This document shows, in pieces, positions 26,370-37,377 of a stretch of 64,000 nt of DNA (positions are counted from its first letter, which is position 1; each line of letters opens with the position of its first letter). The DNA comes from Populus alba (lineage: Eukaryota > Streptophyta > Magnoliopsida > Malpighiales > Salicaceae). Under the pieces are notes generated by a model. That model was not told where the DNA came from, did no database searches, and was given only the letters and a program-made list of their open reading frames with translations. The position numbers were made by a program, and so were the translations under genes. Location: contig NC_133287.1 in the NCBI RefSeq assembly GCF_005239225.2, positions 7,545,493 through 7,609,492 on the forward strand, read 5' to 3'.

Positions 26370-26970
26370 TGAGGGTTCAAAAATATAAAGATTGAAATTT
26401 AACAGTATATTGTTGATTGATGAAGGCTTTATTGACAAATAAAATTTAATTTGAGGAAGAAAAGTCCAAAATCATATGTTTAAGGACTCAATTAGATTTG
26501 GTTGAAAGATCAATTGAGTTTATAAAGGGTTTGATTCCAAGAAAAAAAAATGATTTTTAAGTCAATTTAGGCTTTAATTGAAAGAAATTAAAGTTTGGGG
26601 GTCAAATTACAATTTTTAAGAGTTAATTTCGTCAAATCAGGGGCTTAATTGTATAATACTGAAGTTTGTTGAGCAATCAGAGACTTTATTGAAGAAATCC
26701 AAAATCAAAGACCAAACTAGAAAAAGAGCATAAATATAGGGGTTGAAATTGACTAAATCAGTGGCCAAATTAAATAAATTGAAAGTTTGTTGATCAATTA
26801 AGGGTCAAAATACACAAATTCAAAACTAAGGATCAAAGTGAAAAAGGCAGCCAACTTCAGGGTTAACATTTGAATTTGACAGGGATGCAATTGAATTGAT
26901 TCTTAAAATTAAAATCTCAATTGAGGACTTGATTGAATAAATAAAAAATTAAGAACCGATTTGGAAATAG
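26370..26970. repeat. Degenerate short-period repeat region rich in CAATTGA / TTGAAGA strings
   Basis: Over about 600 bases, phrases such as GGTTGAAATTGACTAAATCA, AAAGTTTGTTGATCAATTA and GGACTCAATTAGATTTGG recur roughly every 40-60 bases with many changes. The composition (purine-rich, few C) is uniform and distinct from the flanks. It looks like the decayed repetitive part of a retroelement, but no LTR or coding remnant is adjacent. Confidence 0.4.
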
Positions 26971-27239
26971 ATACGTTGTGATGCCCTTTGTATTATGCAT
27001 ATATTTAATAATGGGAAACTTTTTAGGTAGGGTCCCATGTAAGGGAGACTTATCTAAAATTTTGTCAAAATTATATGAATCTTTAAAATTGTAATGGGAA
27101 ACTTTTGTATATGTGAAGTGTATACTTATATTAAGTCTTATGTTTGGGGTACTGATTGGTAGAGCTTGATATTAAGGGAGACATTTTTCATTTTTAAAAA
27201 ATAGATTAATAATTTAATTGAATATTTTTAATTATTTAA

Positions 27240-28874
27240 GGTTGAAATAGAGTGGTTTTGCATCTTCAAGTGGTAATGTTCTCGTGCATACGGTGTATTT
27301 AGGTGTCAATCATGAACCAACATGTGATGCATATTCTAATGATAGAAGCTCGTCAAATATGGATCGTAGATATGGCATCTCATCTTCCAGAAACCGATAT
27401 TTTGACAAGTTAATTGTGGAATGGAAGTCGAGTTTAAACATGTAAGAAAATTTGTTTAATTTACACATACCATTAAATTAATGATTATATGTTTTTATAG
27501 TCAACCGTTAATTAATTGATTTTTAGATTCACAAATATAGAAGTTGCACAAATGATAACATTGATAATGAAATCATCAATGAAAGTTTTTTTTATTTTAA
27601 AATAGCCAACTTAAAAAGCATCACAAATAGATGCATGTAGCTGAGACTTGGTGGAGGAAGTTCAAGGTTAATATATATATGAAAAAAAATATTACAATGA
27701 AAAATCTTGGTGGGACAATACAAACTCTAGGGTGACAGAGAGTTTGGGAGAATCACTATGCAACTATGTAAGTTTTAACGTGTGAAGTTTAATATTTTTT
27801 TTGTTGAATTGTAATATTTTTTATTACATAATTTTGTTTTTCTATCCATATCTTTGACTTGTTTATTTTGTTATATAAAAACAATATAACGTTGGAATGC
27901 ATGCCAAACACGAGGATGACCCTTTAACCCATGCAAAATACTATATGAAGTTGTGTTTGGAGGCTAGAGCAACTAGTGCCCTCAATAGAAATCATATTTA
28001 TGGTATTTTTATGACTATGGCCCAATATATGAGGTCATGTAGTAGTATCTTGACCGTAGGCATTGTACCATCCGGCACGAGTCAGCCATCATGAGCTATT
28101 GAGGAGTTGGTTAACAACATATTAATGCTCTAAGGGCTTAAATGAAAGCAAAATATAAAGAACAAAAAAGACAGCAATGGAAGGAGATGATTGCATATAT
28201 ATATATATACACACACTATCCTTCCTCTTATGGACCTCTACGAAGTTCTCCTCCTCCTTTCCCTTAACCTCCTCTGTCTTCTCTAATGTTTTTAAACATT
28301 TGTAATTGATTTAGACTGTAAAATTAATGTTGAAAAATATAAATATTTACTTTTGGTATATATTAAGTGTATTATTCAAAATAAATTTTTGGTATGATGT
28401 GGTTTAATGTCAAATTATTTATTGATAGCATTAACAAATATTTATCCATTTTACCGATAGAACCACCGATAAAAATAAAAACTTCGTCAGTTATTCTATT
28501 GGTTAAACATACCAATTTTCATTGAAGAATTGTAGAGAGTTAAATATTTTGATTTATATCGACATACACTTTGTTGTCTATTATTTTGTTGGTTATCCGT
28601 TGGAAATATAAGATTTATAGTCGATGGGTAATATGTTGGCAATATGTTAGGAATATTTACGGACCGATAAACCGACGTATTATTAATATTCTATTGGTAT
28701 AACTGTCAGTGGTTAAATATACAATGAAATTATCAAAGGATTATTAATCACTAACGCGACACTAGTAGATAAAATAGTTCTATCAGTAAGTCTACCGGAT
28801 TTCATTATACCAACAGATTAAATGCTTATTGTGCGATGAACATTCCGTCACTAATATTCATTTTTCTGGTAGTG
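27240..28874. mobile_element. CACTA (En/Spm-type) DNA transposon remnant 2
   Basis: The right end at 28874 is the inverse of CACTACCAGAAAAATGAATA, close to the left end of remnant 1. The adjoining 430 bases (28440-28860) hold many CCGATAGA, CCGTTGG, CCGTCACT and ACCGACG variants typical of CACTA subterminal arrays. The interior shares strings with remnant 1, such as GAGAATCACTATGCAACTA (27750) and GAAGTTCAAGGTTAATATAT (27657). The left end is not visible, so the start is approximate and the copy may be truncated. No intact transposase frame. Confidence 0.55.
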
Positions 28875-29216
28875 ACCAAATTGCTCCGGAGTTGACCCAT
28901 TTACCCGTGGCCTTTCCCGTGTTAGTTCCCAGCACCATGTGTGACAAGTATGATCTAGAATAATAAAATACTGGACTTTTTTTTAGTAAAAAGCAAAGAA
29001 CAATGTTTGGGTGCATGATTCATAATACTGTGTTGTACGAGTGAATGTGGTTATAATTCAAGCTAACAAAAAAAAGAATACAAACATGGAATTAAAAAGA
29101 AGTGATTGATAAAGGCAATCAATGACACAATTCTTTTTTATTTATTTTTTACAAAAGAGGTACAATTGCATTTATTTCATAAACTCTGTTTATATTGATC
29201 CAACCAATTTATTGTG
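28875..29216. other. AT-rich spacer
   Basis: I see no gene, repeat or regulatory feature that can be supported here. Confidence 0.4.
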
Positions 29217-29372
29217 TGTATTTAGCATTGTAATATTAAAAGCAATCATAATTACATTTAAATTGATTAGCTTAGTATATATTTAGTATTGTAATATTAA
29301 AAGCAATCATAATTACATTTTGAAACACGTTATTAAATTGATCAGCTTAGCATGTATTTAGCATTGTAGTTG
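29217..29372. repeat. Tandem duplication (two and a half units of 58-75 bp)
   Basis: TATTTAGCATTGTAATATTA, then AAAGCAATCATAATTACATT, then ATTGATTAGCTTA occurs at 29217-29274. It recurs at 29275-29349 with a 17-base insertion (GAAACACGTTATTAAAT region) and begins again at 29350. Near-identity of units one and two suggests a recent local duplication. Confidence 0.75.
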
Positions 29373-31184
29373 TTTTTACAATGAAAAAATAAATTAAATA
29401 CATTATGAATTTTAACCTTTATTTAATTAATATTTCAAAAGAGTTTTTTTGCAAATCCATGCAAAACTGTGATATGTTCTTATTAACTAAACACTTCAAC
29501 ATTGACCGCAACACACCGCACAGCACTACATAAGTAAAAATAGATGACGCAAGACAATTACTCCCTTGCTTAAAAGCAATGTTGATTAATCCTCTAATGT
29601 TAGGCATATTTAAAAGCAGGAAGAAATGTTGATTGCACAGAACAACGAATTGGGAGACAATTTACTATATGAAGCATATGGCAAGTTGGGAACCACATGT
29701 GTTAAAGAAAAGGGCACGTAGAAAGCATAAGAAATGGCAGATTATAGAGGGTACGAAAAATGGAATCAAAGCAAGCAAAGGGGCAATTCAATGCTGGCTG
29801 GGACAGTGAGTATGTAAGAAAAAAGAAAACAAACAGGGAGTGCCTAATGCCAGCTTGCCACGAGTCTTCCTTTGTAGGTATTTGAACTTTAAAGCAATAA
29901 CTGAAGTAAAGATGGTGTGGAGAGTCAAAAGAAAGATGAAATGGGAAATATAATTGAGAATATGATGTTTTTTTTTTTTTTTAATTTTAGAGAGATTTGA
30001 GGTACAAGAAGAAATGAGAGGGAAAAAAGGGAATTGAATAATGATAGGGTAAGGACTTGGTACTATGATCTAATGTTTTGTTTTTGGTTTTTGCTTATGT
30101 TACGTGGGAGTTTGAAGTTAAGATTGAGAAGCTAGATTGCCAAGACCATGTGAGATAAAAGATGTCATCAAATTCTATGTTAGTTTAATCCCAAAATATA
30201 TATTTTTATTGCCTTCTATTTCGCTTGTGATGTGGACACAATTAGTGCAATTAATTTGATGCGGTGTTTACAATTATTAAACTCAGCTTAGCTATCAATA
30301 AAAAAAAATTAGTCTTTTACTCGAGCTGGGTTAACAATAAAAACCAATTTAAAATTGATTTAGTTTAATCTAATTGATTAAAAAAGTCAACAAGTAATTT
30401 GATTGATTGATTAAATTTAAATTTTATTTTTTGAAGTTTTTTAATAAATACCATTTTGATTGACCTATCTTAATTCATTTAATCCATAATCAATGGCGGA
30501 TTAGGTCTAATAAATTAATATATGATTACAATCGGATTGAAATTTGGGGTATTGATTTATAAATAAAAAATGTTGATTTTTAGGATTTTTGTAAGAAAAC
30601 TTGAAATAGAGAAAATTTATAATCTTTCATATCACCACACAAGTCATTTCGAAGAGTATGTGATTGTTCTTTTTAAAGATAGAAATTTCATATTTATAGG
30701 CTTCGCTCTTCCAACACTCTAGTAAATTAGAAGTTCTCCGTTTATCATCCTGTTGTAACATTCCTCTATCATTTTGTTTTACAAATTTAGATGACAATAT
30801 TTTCAAGTAAGAAAAATCAAAGTGTATTTGTTTACAATAATAAAAAAAAACAAATATACATAGCCGACGGCGAGGCTAATTAATTAATTAATACAAGTAA
30901 ATATAAAATATCCTCATGCTCCTGAACATTCATTACAAAATACCCACATGTGTGGGCAAATCCATTAGCTATGCCCTAGACATTATCATTCTATATAATC
31001 CTACGAAAAAATAATACAAAGAATATATTGGAGAATGAAAGTCTCCGTTGATTCTGCCCTTACATCCTCCTTTGACTCCCTACTCTAAATATATTATAAA
31101 ATATCATCAAGCTAGCTTTTGCGTGCAAGACTATACCTTTCTTTCTTTCTTTTTCTTTTTTATGAATTAGTTCAATGTTTCAAT
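29373..31184. other. AT-rich intergenic spacer
   Basis: No supportable gene. The stretch 29640-30180 is purine-rich (GGGAAAAAAGGG, GAAGAAATGAGAGG). A TTAA-rich run lies near 30875-30895. A short frame near 29419-29607 has no family resemblance. Confidence 0.4.
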
Positions 31185-31317
31185 GCGAAAGCATCAAGCA
31201 AGTTTTCACATACAGAGATTATAAAGATTTTTATTGTAGGCCATTCATATCCAACTGATATTGAAAAATAATAACTTTAGCTGAGAATAATAAAAGGCTT
31301 GACTTATCAGTTAGCTA

Positions 31318-31350
<33 letters not shown>

Positions 31351-31523
31351 GGCAGTATACAACAACAAGTATAGAGACTATAACACTATAGTAGTGTGTG
31401 TGTACAAGTTTTCACATACAAAGATTATAAAGATTTTCATTGTAGGCCATTCATATCCAATTGGTATTGAAAAATAATAACTTTAGCTGAGAATAATAAA
31501 AGGCTTGACTTATCAGTTAGCTA

Positions 31524-31562
<39 letters not shown>

Positions 31563-31984
31563 CAGTATACAACAACAAGTATAGAGACTATAAACACTAT
31601 AGTAGTGTGTATATATATATATATATAGAAAGCATCAAGCAAGTTTTCACATACAGAGATTATAAAGATTTTCATTGTAGGCCATTCATATCCAACTGGT
31701 ATATTCATGAAAAATAATAACTTTAGTTGAGAATAATAGAAGGCTTGACTTATCAGTTAGCTAATATTTCATATATATATATATATTATGGCAGTATACA
31801 ACAACAAGTATAGAGACTATAACACTATAGTAGTATATATATATATATAGAAAGCATCAAACAAGTTTTCACATACAAAGATTATAAAGATTTTTATTAT
31901 AGGCCATTCATATCCAACTGGTATATTCATGAAAATAATAACTTTAGTTGAGAATAATAAAAGGCTTGACTTATCAGTTAGCTA

Positions 31985-32035
<51 letters not shown>
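31185..32035. repeat. Four-copy tandem array (about 215-225-bp unit) with internal (AT)n, derived from copia LTR sequence
   Basis: Each unit runs: GCATCAAGCAAGTTTTCACA, GATTATAAAGAT, GGCCATTCATATCCAACTG, AATAATAACTTTAG, GCTTGACTTATCAGTTAGC, an (AT)n run of variable length, GGCAGTATACAACAACAAG, TATAGAGACTATAACACTAT. Units begin near 31190, 31405, 31628 and 31850; the last ends in its AT run at 32031. The TTGACTTATCARTTAGC and GGCARTATACAAYARYAAG parts also occur at 46860-46885 and 55066-55090, in the LTR region at the other end of the copia element, which links the array to that element. Confidence 0.8.
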
Positions 32036-32089
32036 CTTAAAGCCAATGGTGTATGATCGATCCAAAACTTAAATCAAAATAGTAAAAGA

Positions 32090-33565
32090 AGCAATGGGAA
32101 GCGACTTAGTAAAGACATTTATAAGTTGATCCTGAGAAGAGATAAAAAACGAATCTGAATCTCTTTCTTTTCAACTCAGTCTTGTACAAAATGATAGTCA
32201 ACCTTAACATGTTTAGTAATAGCATGAAAGATAGGATTTGCAGATAACTAAGTAGCACCAAGATTACCACACCAAATAATAAGAGCAGAGGCAGAAGGGA
32301 TCTGCAGATCTATTAATAAATACTAAAGTTAGATAACCTCGGTAGAGAAGCAAGCAACTATGCGTTGCTTGCTTGATTTCCATGAAATCGGTGCCTCATT
32401 AAAAAAAAAAACAAGGTAACCACTTATAGACCTGCGATCATCAATACAACTTGTCCAATTTGCATTCGTAAATCCATGTAGAGCAAAAGAGAAACTACGA
32501 GTGATATGTAAGCCAAAGGATGTCGTACCCTGAAGATAGTGCAGAATACGTTTAACGACAACCCAATGAGAATATATAGGAGCATGCATAAACTAACAGA
32601 CTCTGTTAATAGCAAAACAGATATTTGGTCTCGTAAATGTTAGATATTGAAGAGCACCCATGATTTGATGAAACCGTGTAAGGTCAGAAAATAAGGATTT
32701 TGGCAGTATGGTAACTTTAGATGTAGAGATGAGAGCATTAAAAGGTTTTTAGGAGGTCATACCAACCTGAATAAGGATGTGAAGAATATATTTGTGCTAT
32801 CCTAACATCAAACCCAAACCAGTGAACTAAACTTCAATGCCCAAAAAATAGTGAACTGCACCTAAGTCATGAAGCTTGAACTCTGAGCCCAGTAACTGTA
32901 TTAGGCGATGAAGCATAGTAAAGTTGCTACTCATAAGTAGGATATCATTAACATATACTAGAAGATAAAAGATATTAGTACCAACATACAAGATAAATAA
33001 GAAGGTGTTAACCTTGGAAGTGTGAAAGCCAATAAAGAGCAGGAAATCACTCAAACGAGTGTACCATGCTCGTGGTGCCTATTTTAAACCATACAGAGAC
33101 TTATACAATCAACACACATGAGATGGAAAAGCATTATGGATATCAAGTTGAAAAAATCTAGAGGTTGTTTCATGTAAACTTCTTCGACAAGAACACCATT
33201 AAGGAAAGCATTATGGATATCAAGTTGATGGATCTTCCAATCATGGAAAACTGCAATTGAGAAGACTAATATGATGTTTACCTATTTAATAACCGGACTA
33301 AAAGTTTCAGAGTAATCAATACCTTCTTGCAAAGTATAACCTCTAGCAACTAGACATGCCGCCTTATACCGTTCAATACTACTGTGAACACAGTGCTTTA
33401 TCTTGTACACCCACCAACTGCCAACAACATTCATTGAAGGATGAAAGGGAACCAAATACCATATATTGTTAGAGTGCAACGCCTGAATTTCATCGCGCAT
33501 AACATCATGTCAAGCCTCATACCTGTCAGCATTAGAGAATGCAATGGGTTCAAAGTTAGGATAAG
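32090..33565 (-). pseudogene. Copia reverse transcriptase/RNase H remnant
   Basis: Successive broken frames on the - strand give copia pol landmarks in order. First is the RT start: HSNNIWYLVPFHPSMNVVGS, WWVYKIK, SIERYKAACLVARGYT, EGIDYSETFSPVIK (33500-33282). Next is the catalytic loop as YVNDILL, where the family has YVDD, followed by LGSEFKLHDLGAVHYFLGIEV (33054-32827). Then come RNase H elements ILHYLQGTTSFGLHI, NWTSCIDDRRSISGYLVFF and ISWKSSKQ (32550-32340), and the tail NPIFHAITKHVKVDYHF near 32200. Frameshifts, stops and the D-to-N change mean it is inactive. It is truncated before the RT start, where the integrase should be. Confidence 0.9.
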
Positions 33566-34619
33566 ACATTACCCGATTGGTATGAGTGGTAATGGTGGTG
33601 AAAAAAACAGTCAGATTGGCTGTCTTTGGCTATCGTGAATGAAAGACCATAGGGTGCCTACTAACTATGGGCGGCGATGCAGGTAAAGATGAGTGTAAAA
33701 AAGGATCCTGCTGCAATGGATAAGAAGACAGATTAATAACTAGATTTAACCTTATAGTAAAAGTAGAGGCAGAGCTTGCAGTAGAGGTGTCACTTGTAAC
33801 ACCCTCAAATTATGATGTCATGAAATCTCAAACATCTCTTTACTAATGTCAAGTATTGAATAATATGTCTAAAATTATGGGATTTTTTTTATAAAAAATT
33901 TCGGCAAAGTTTTCTTTGTTTTCTGATGTTACCAAGTTATCGACTAGACTTCATTCAATCTCAATACTCAAAACTTCCACTTTGATCCAATCATCCTGTA
34001 TCATATCCCATCTCATCATACAATATTTTATATACTATACTTCATTGTATTTTCTCAACCTTACATCATTAACAAATAAAACATTAACTATAAACAATTA
34101 TAAACTCAAAAGATTCATATTGAACTAATTATTACATTAACATGCATCCATATTTTAAACATGCATGATTATAATTACTAAGTATTCTATTCGAATAGTT
34201 TACTAATATTAGTTTCTTACTCATACTTTTTAAATGTAAAAATACCAAAAGCAAACATCTTTATAATACATATATTAAAATTTGCATATAATACAAATTA
34301 CATATAAAGCAAATATATTACATCCCATAAAATAAACAGATTTAAACACAAAATCCATATTTAGCTCTTTGCATCACCTCGTGAAAAACTTGTATACATA
34401 ACATTAATAAGAAATAAGGAAGATAACACATTAAAAATGATAACACTATTATGTTCACAATTCTTCAAATATATCAAATTATCTTTCATCACTAACTTGC
34501 TACATATCCACATTAATAACCCATCCATAATTTATTAATCCCATACTTATAGGACCTCTGCAACCAACACTTATTGCTTAATTTTTAATTTGGTAATTCA
34601 CAATTTTATCCTAAATCAA

Positions 34620-34800
34620 GCTAACCCTCTTAGATAGCCATTAATCAAATTGGTAATTCCATAAATATTACCCAATATCCAGCTATTATCAAATATTAAC
34701 CAATCTAACCGGTAATTCCATACGAATTACCCAATATCCGGCTATTATTTAATATTAGCCAATCTAACCGGTAATTCCATACGAATTACCTAATATCCAA
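34620..34800. repeat. Tandem repeat (about 65-bp unit, three copies) inside the split LTR
   Basis: The phrase GGTAATTCCATACGAATTAC, CCAATATCCGGCTATTA, TTAACCAATCTAACC recurs near 34648, 34711 and 34770. The first unit is the most diverged and the last partial. Confidence 0.75.
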
Positions 34801-35014
34801 ATTATATTACAAACAAGTTTCTTCTTCTACTTTTTTTCCATATCAATAGGTCATAAACAACTTATAACTAATAATGAAACTCTAAATTTTAAAAGAAAGT
34901 GATGAATCACCTACCGTCTACTCGTGATAGCCTTGCTCCTAGTGTTGTAACCCATTTTTGGGTCCCCATAAAAAAATAATAAATACAAAAAAAAAAAAAT
35001 CAAAGAAAGCTCAA

Positions 35015-35041
35015 AACAGTGCCGTTTTGAACGGCACTGTT
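35015..35041. other. Perfect hairpin in the U3 part of element A's LTR
   Basis: Arms AACAGTGCCGTT and AACGGCACTGTT with a 3-base TTG loop; the second LTR has the same hairpin at 42518-42544. It lies upstream of the TATA box, so it is in U3 and may act as a DNA-level protein site rather than in the transcript start. Confidence 0.85.
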
Positions 35042-35279
35042 CCCCTTTCTTCCCCGCCGAACACACAGCAGCAAAGAAGGAAAAAGAATGCATATTTAAT
35101 GACGCCGGTCCCTCAAGCCCACCGACCGCCGGTCCCTCTAGCCCACCGACCGAAGACATTGGCCAACCACCTACTGCACCGCCGAAACTGAGGTAGGCAC
35201 GCCTGGACAGCCGCGCCCGACCAGCCGCCGCATGACCCGTTCCTTGGCTCCACAATGAAAAAAACATGCTCACGGGCTC

Positions 35280-35287
35280 TATAAAAA
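35280..35287 (+). promoter_or_regulatory. TATA box of element A's 5' LTR
   Basis: TATAAAAA within GGGCTCTATAAAAAGAGG, 337 bases into the LTR, with no other good TATA match nearby. A start about 30 bases downstream would fall in the GA-rich stretch. The 3' LTR copy is at 42783-42790. Confidence 0.6.
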
Positions 35288-35629
35288 GAGGAGAAGAAAA
35301 ACCGGAGAGAGAGGGAAGAGAAGAGAAGGGAGAGACAAAAAAAGGAGAAACCCGAGAGAGAAGGAAGAGAAGAGGAGGGAGGAGACCGAGAGAAAGAGAG
35401 AGAAGAGGAAAGGAAAGGAGAAAGAAGGGAGAACACAGAAGAAGAAGAAGAAGAAGCAGAGGAGAACGAAAAAAAACAGAGGAGAGAGAGAAGGAAAACG
35501 CAGAGCCACCGCCGGCCACCCCACTGTCAGCGCCGCTTCCTGTCGCCACCAGTAGCTCCGCCATCGACGACAGCCACCACAGGTCAGCCCTCTACCCCTT
35601 ATCTCGTTTTACTGTTCATCTTCTTGCAT

Positions 35630-35760
35630 GCAGAACGTGCACTGTGCACGTTCTGCAAATTAATTACCCGGTTACTGTGCATGTGCACAGTAACTGGCTA
35701 ATTAATTCACTGGTTACTGTGCACACAGTAACCCGTTTACTCTGTGCACAGTAACCAGCC
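35630..35760. repeat. Cluster of near-perfect palindromes in element A's LTR
   Basis: First palindrome: 13-bp arms GCAGAACGTGCAC / GTGCACGTTCTGC with a one-base spacer (35630-35656). Second: arms GTTACTGTGCA / TGCACAGTAAC with a two-base spacer (35671-35694). Third: arms GGTTACTGTG / CACAGTAACC (35712-35733). A fourth, imperfect one ends near 35757. The arms of the later ones are repeats of each other, so several alternative stems are possible. The 3' LTR repeats the cluster from 43133. Confidence 0.85.
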
Positions 35761-36186
35761 CATGCATTTGGGCCAGGTTCGGCCCAACCCATGTATTTGG
35801 GCCTGACCCGGCCCATTTCAAAAAAAAAAAAAATCAAAAAACATTTTTTTAGCATTTTATAATTTTTCCGCGTAATTTTTATGTCATTTTGATTAATATT
35901 GGGTGGTATTTTATGTTGTTAAAAATACAAAAATCTGATATTAAAATACCCGGTTTTCGTCAAAAAACTTCCAAAAATACAAAAAAAAATTAAAAAAGAG
36001 AAAAAAAATGTTTTTGTGCATACAGCCAAGTGTCTCAAAGCTAAAAAATTCATATTGTATTTTTCATACACCAAAAAAAAATATTTTAGCATGCATTTTG
36101 GCTTTAATAACCAGTTTATTAAAGTCAAGAGAATATTGGCCAATATTTCAAAAACAACAAAAATTTTATTTTCGTTTGTCTCTTAG

Positions 36187-36366
36187 TATCCGGGGTATGA
36201 CTTTACACGTAATGCATATTCCGGATATTTAATTCTTTTTTTTGGACAATAGAACTTGGGGTATGACATTACACGTAATGCGTATTCCGGATATTTAATT
36301 CTTTTTTGTTTGGACAATAGAACCCGGGGTATGACATTACATGTAATGCATATTTTGGACAATAGG
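36187..36366. repeat. Three 68-bp tandem repeats in element A's LTR
   Basis: Units begin GGGGTATGACTTTACACG, GGGGTATGACATTACACG and GGGGTATGACATTACATG and continue into TAATGCRTATTCCGGATATT and TTGGACAATAG. The third unit lacks the CCGGATATTTAATTC part. The same array lies at 43690-43868 in the 3' LTR. Confidence 0.85.
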
Positions 36367-36660
36367 AAACCACAACATGACTTAGATTTTATTAGACAAA
36401 ACAATGCAGCCTACCTTAGGTAGGGCGTAGTTGGGGTGCTAACACCTTCCCTTTACGCAACCAGTCTCCGTACCCGATCTCTAAAGACCAGTTAAGGTTC
36501 CTAGTAACCAGAATACTAGGTGGCGACTCCCAGTCCATTTTTAGCTTAGAGACAAAGAACTCCTTGTCTCACCATATTTTCCATGCCAAATAGACAACAT
36601 ACCACACCCTCACGAAGGGTTGGTAGTGGACGATCGCCGCGCCGCCGCACACGTGCGACA

Positions 36661-36683
36661 GAATGGCGACTCCACTAGGGACC
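36661..36683 (+). other. Primer-binding site of element A
   Basis: Directly after the LTR end: GAATGGCGACTCCACTAGGG. The core TGGCGACTCCACT is of the type I associate with Tat/Ogre elements, usually ascribed to an arginine tRNA primer (from memory). Element B has the same core beside its 5' LTR. Confidence 0.7.
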
Positions 36684-37377
36684 TTGTGGACTAAGCATTG
36701 TTTTGTCTAGTTTTGTTCTTTGGATTCATTGTGTTTTATTTTGAAGATGAATTTCCCTTAGTTATTTGCTCATATGCTTTAAATTTGTACATATTTGTTC
36801 ATGCATTATAGATTGTGTCATGCATCATTTATATGAGAGTTTGTACTGAAACTTTAAGTTAAGTGGGGGACTAGCAGCTTACCTTACGACTTTTAGTCAA
36901 GGTTTAAGTTTGTGTAAACCCCAACTCTTCGCTGAGTGCTTAGACTGGTAACAGTTGGTACACGTGCCATCTCATTACCTACAAGCCCCCATATTGCCTC
37001 CACGAGGGCGATCACTGGGACAGCACGAGACCCTTTTTTAGAGACTGAATAGCCAACCTACCCATGTTCACATAATAAAACTTATCCTTAGGTTGTATGT
37101 GTTATCATTGTTTTGCATCCGAGCAAGCCCTTCTTGAAGCATCTTGAACTCCAGACTTATGGGTGACACAATGACCGTCGCTCAGAAAATTTTCATTGTA
37201 GAGTTTGTGCAAGAATCAAGATTCTTGTTTCATCATACAAGAGTTACGACCATATGTCACCCCTCGAAGGGCGAGTTCGTCATATAGATTACATGTTCAT
37301 ACATTTAACATGCATACATGTCAGATTGAAATATAGGTCCCCAAAAAGTCTACAACACCCGACTTCGAGCGAGAAAC

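Larger units (their letters stand above)
34943..36660 (+). repeat. 5' LTR of element A (1718 bp)
   Basis: It begins TGTTGTAACCCATTTTTGGG and ends CACGTGCGACA. In order it contains: a perfect 12-bp hairpin (35015-35041), a TATA box (35280-35287), a 200-base purine-rich stretch (35285-35500), a cluster of palindromes (35630-35760), GGGCC-rich repeats (35757-35815) and three 68-bp repeats (36187-36366). Its GC- and purine-rich centre produces long frames that are not genes. Confidence 0.92.

Noticed and set aside
34911..35564. A 217-codon - strand frame and the matching 258-codon frame at 42291-43067
   Set aside because: Both are the inverse of the purine-rich stretch in the two LTR copies of element A (runs of Ser, Leu and Phe). 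They end differently in the two copies and have no domain.
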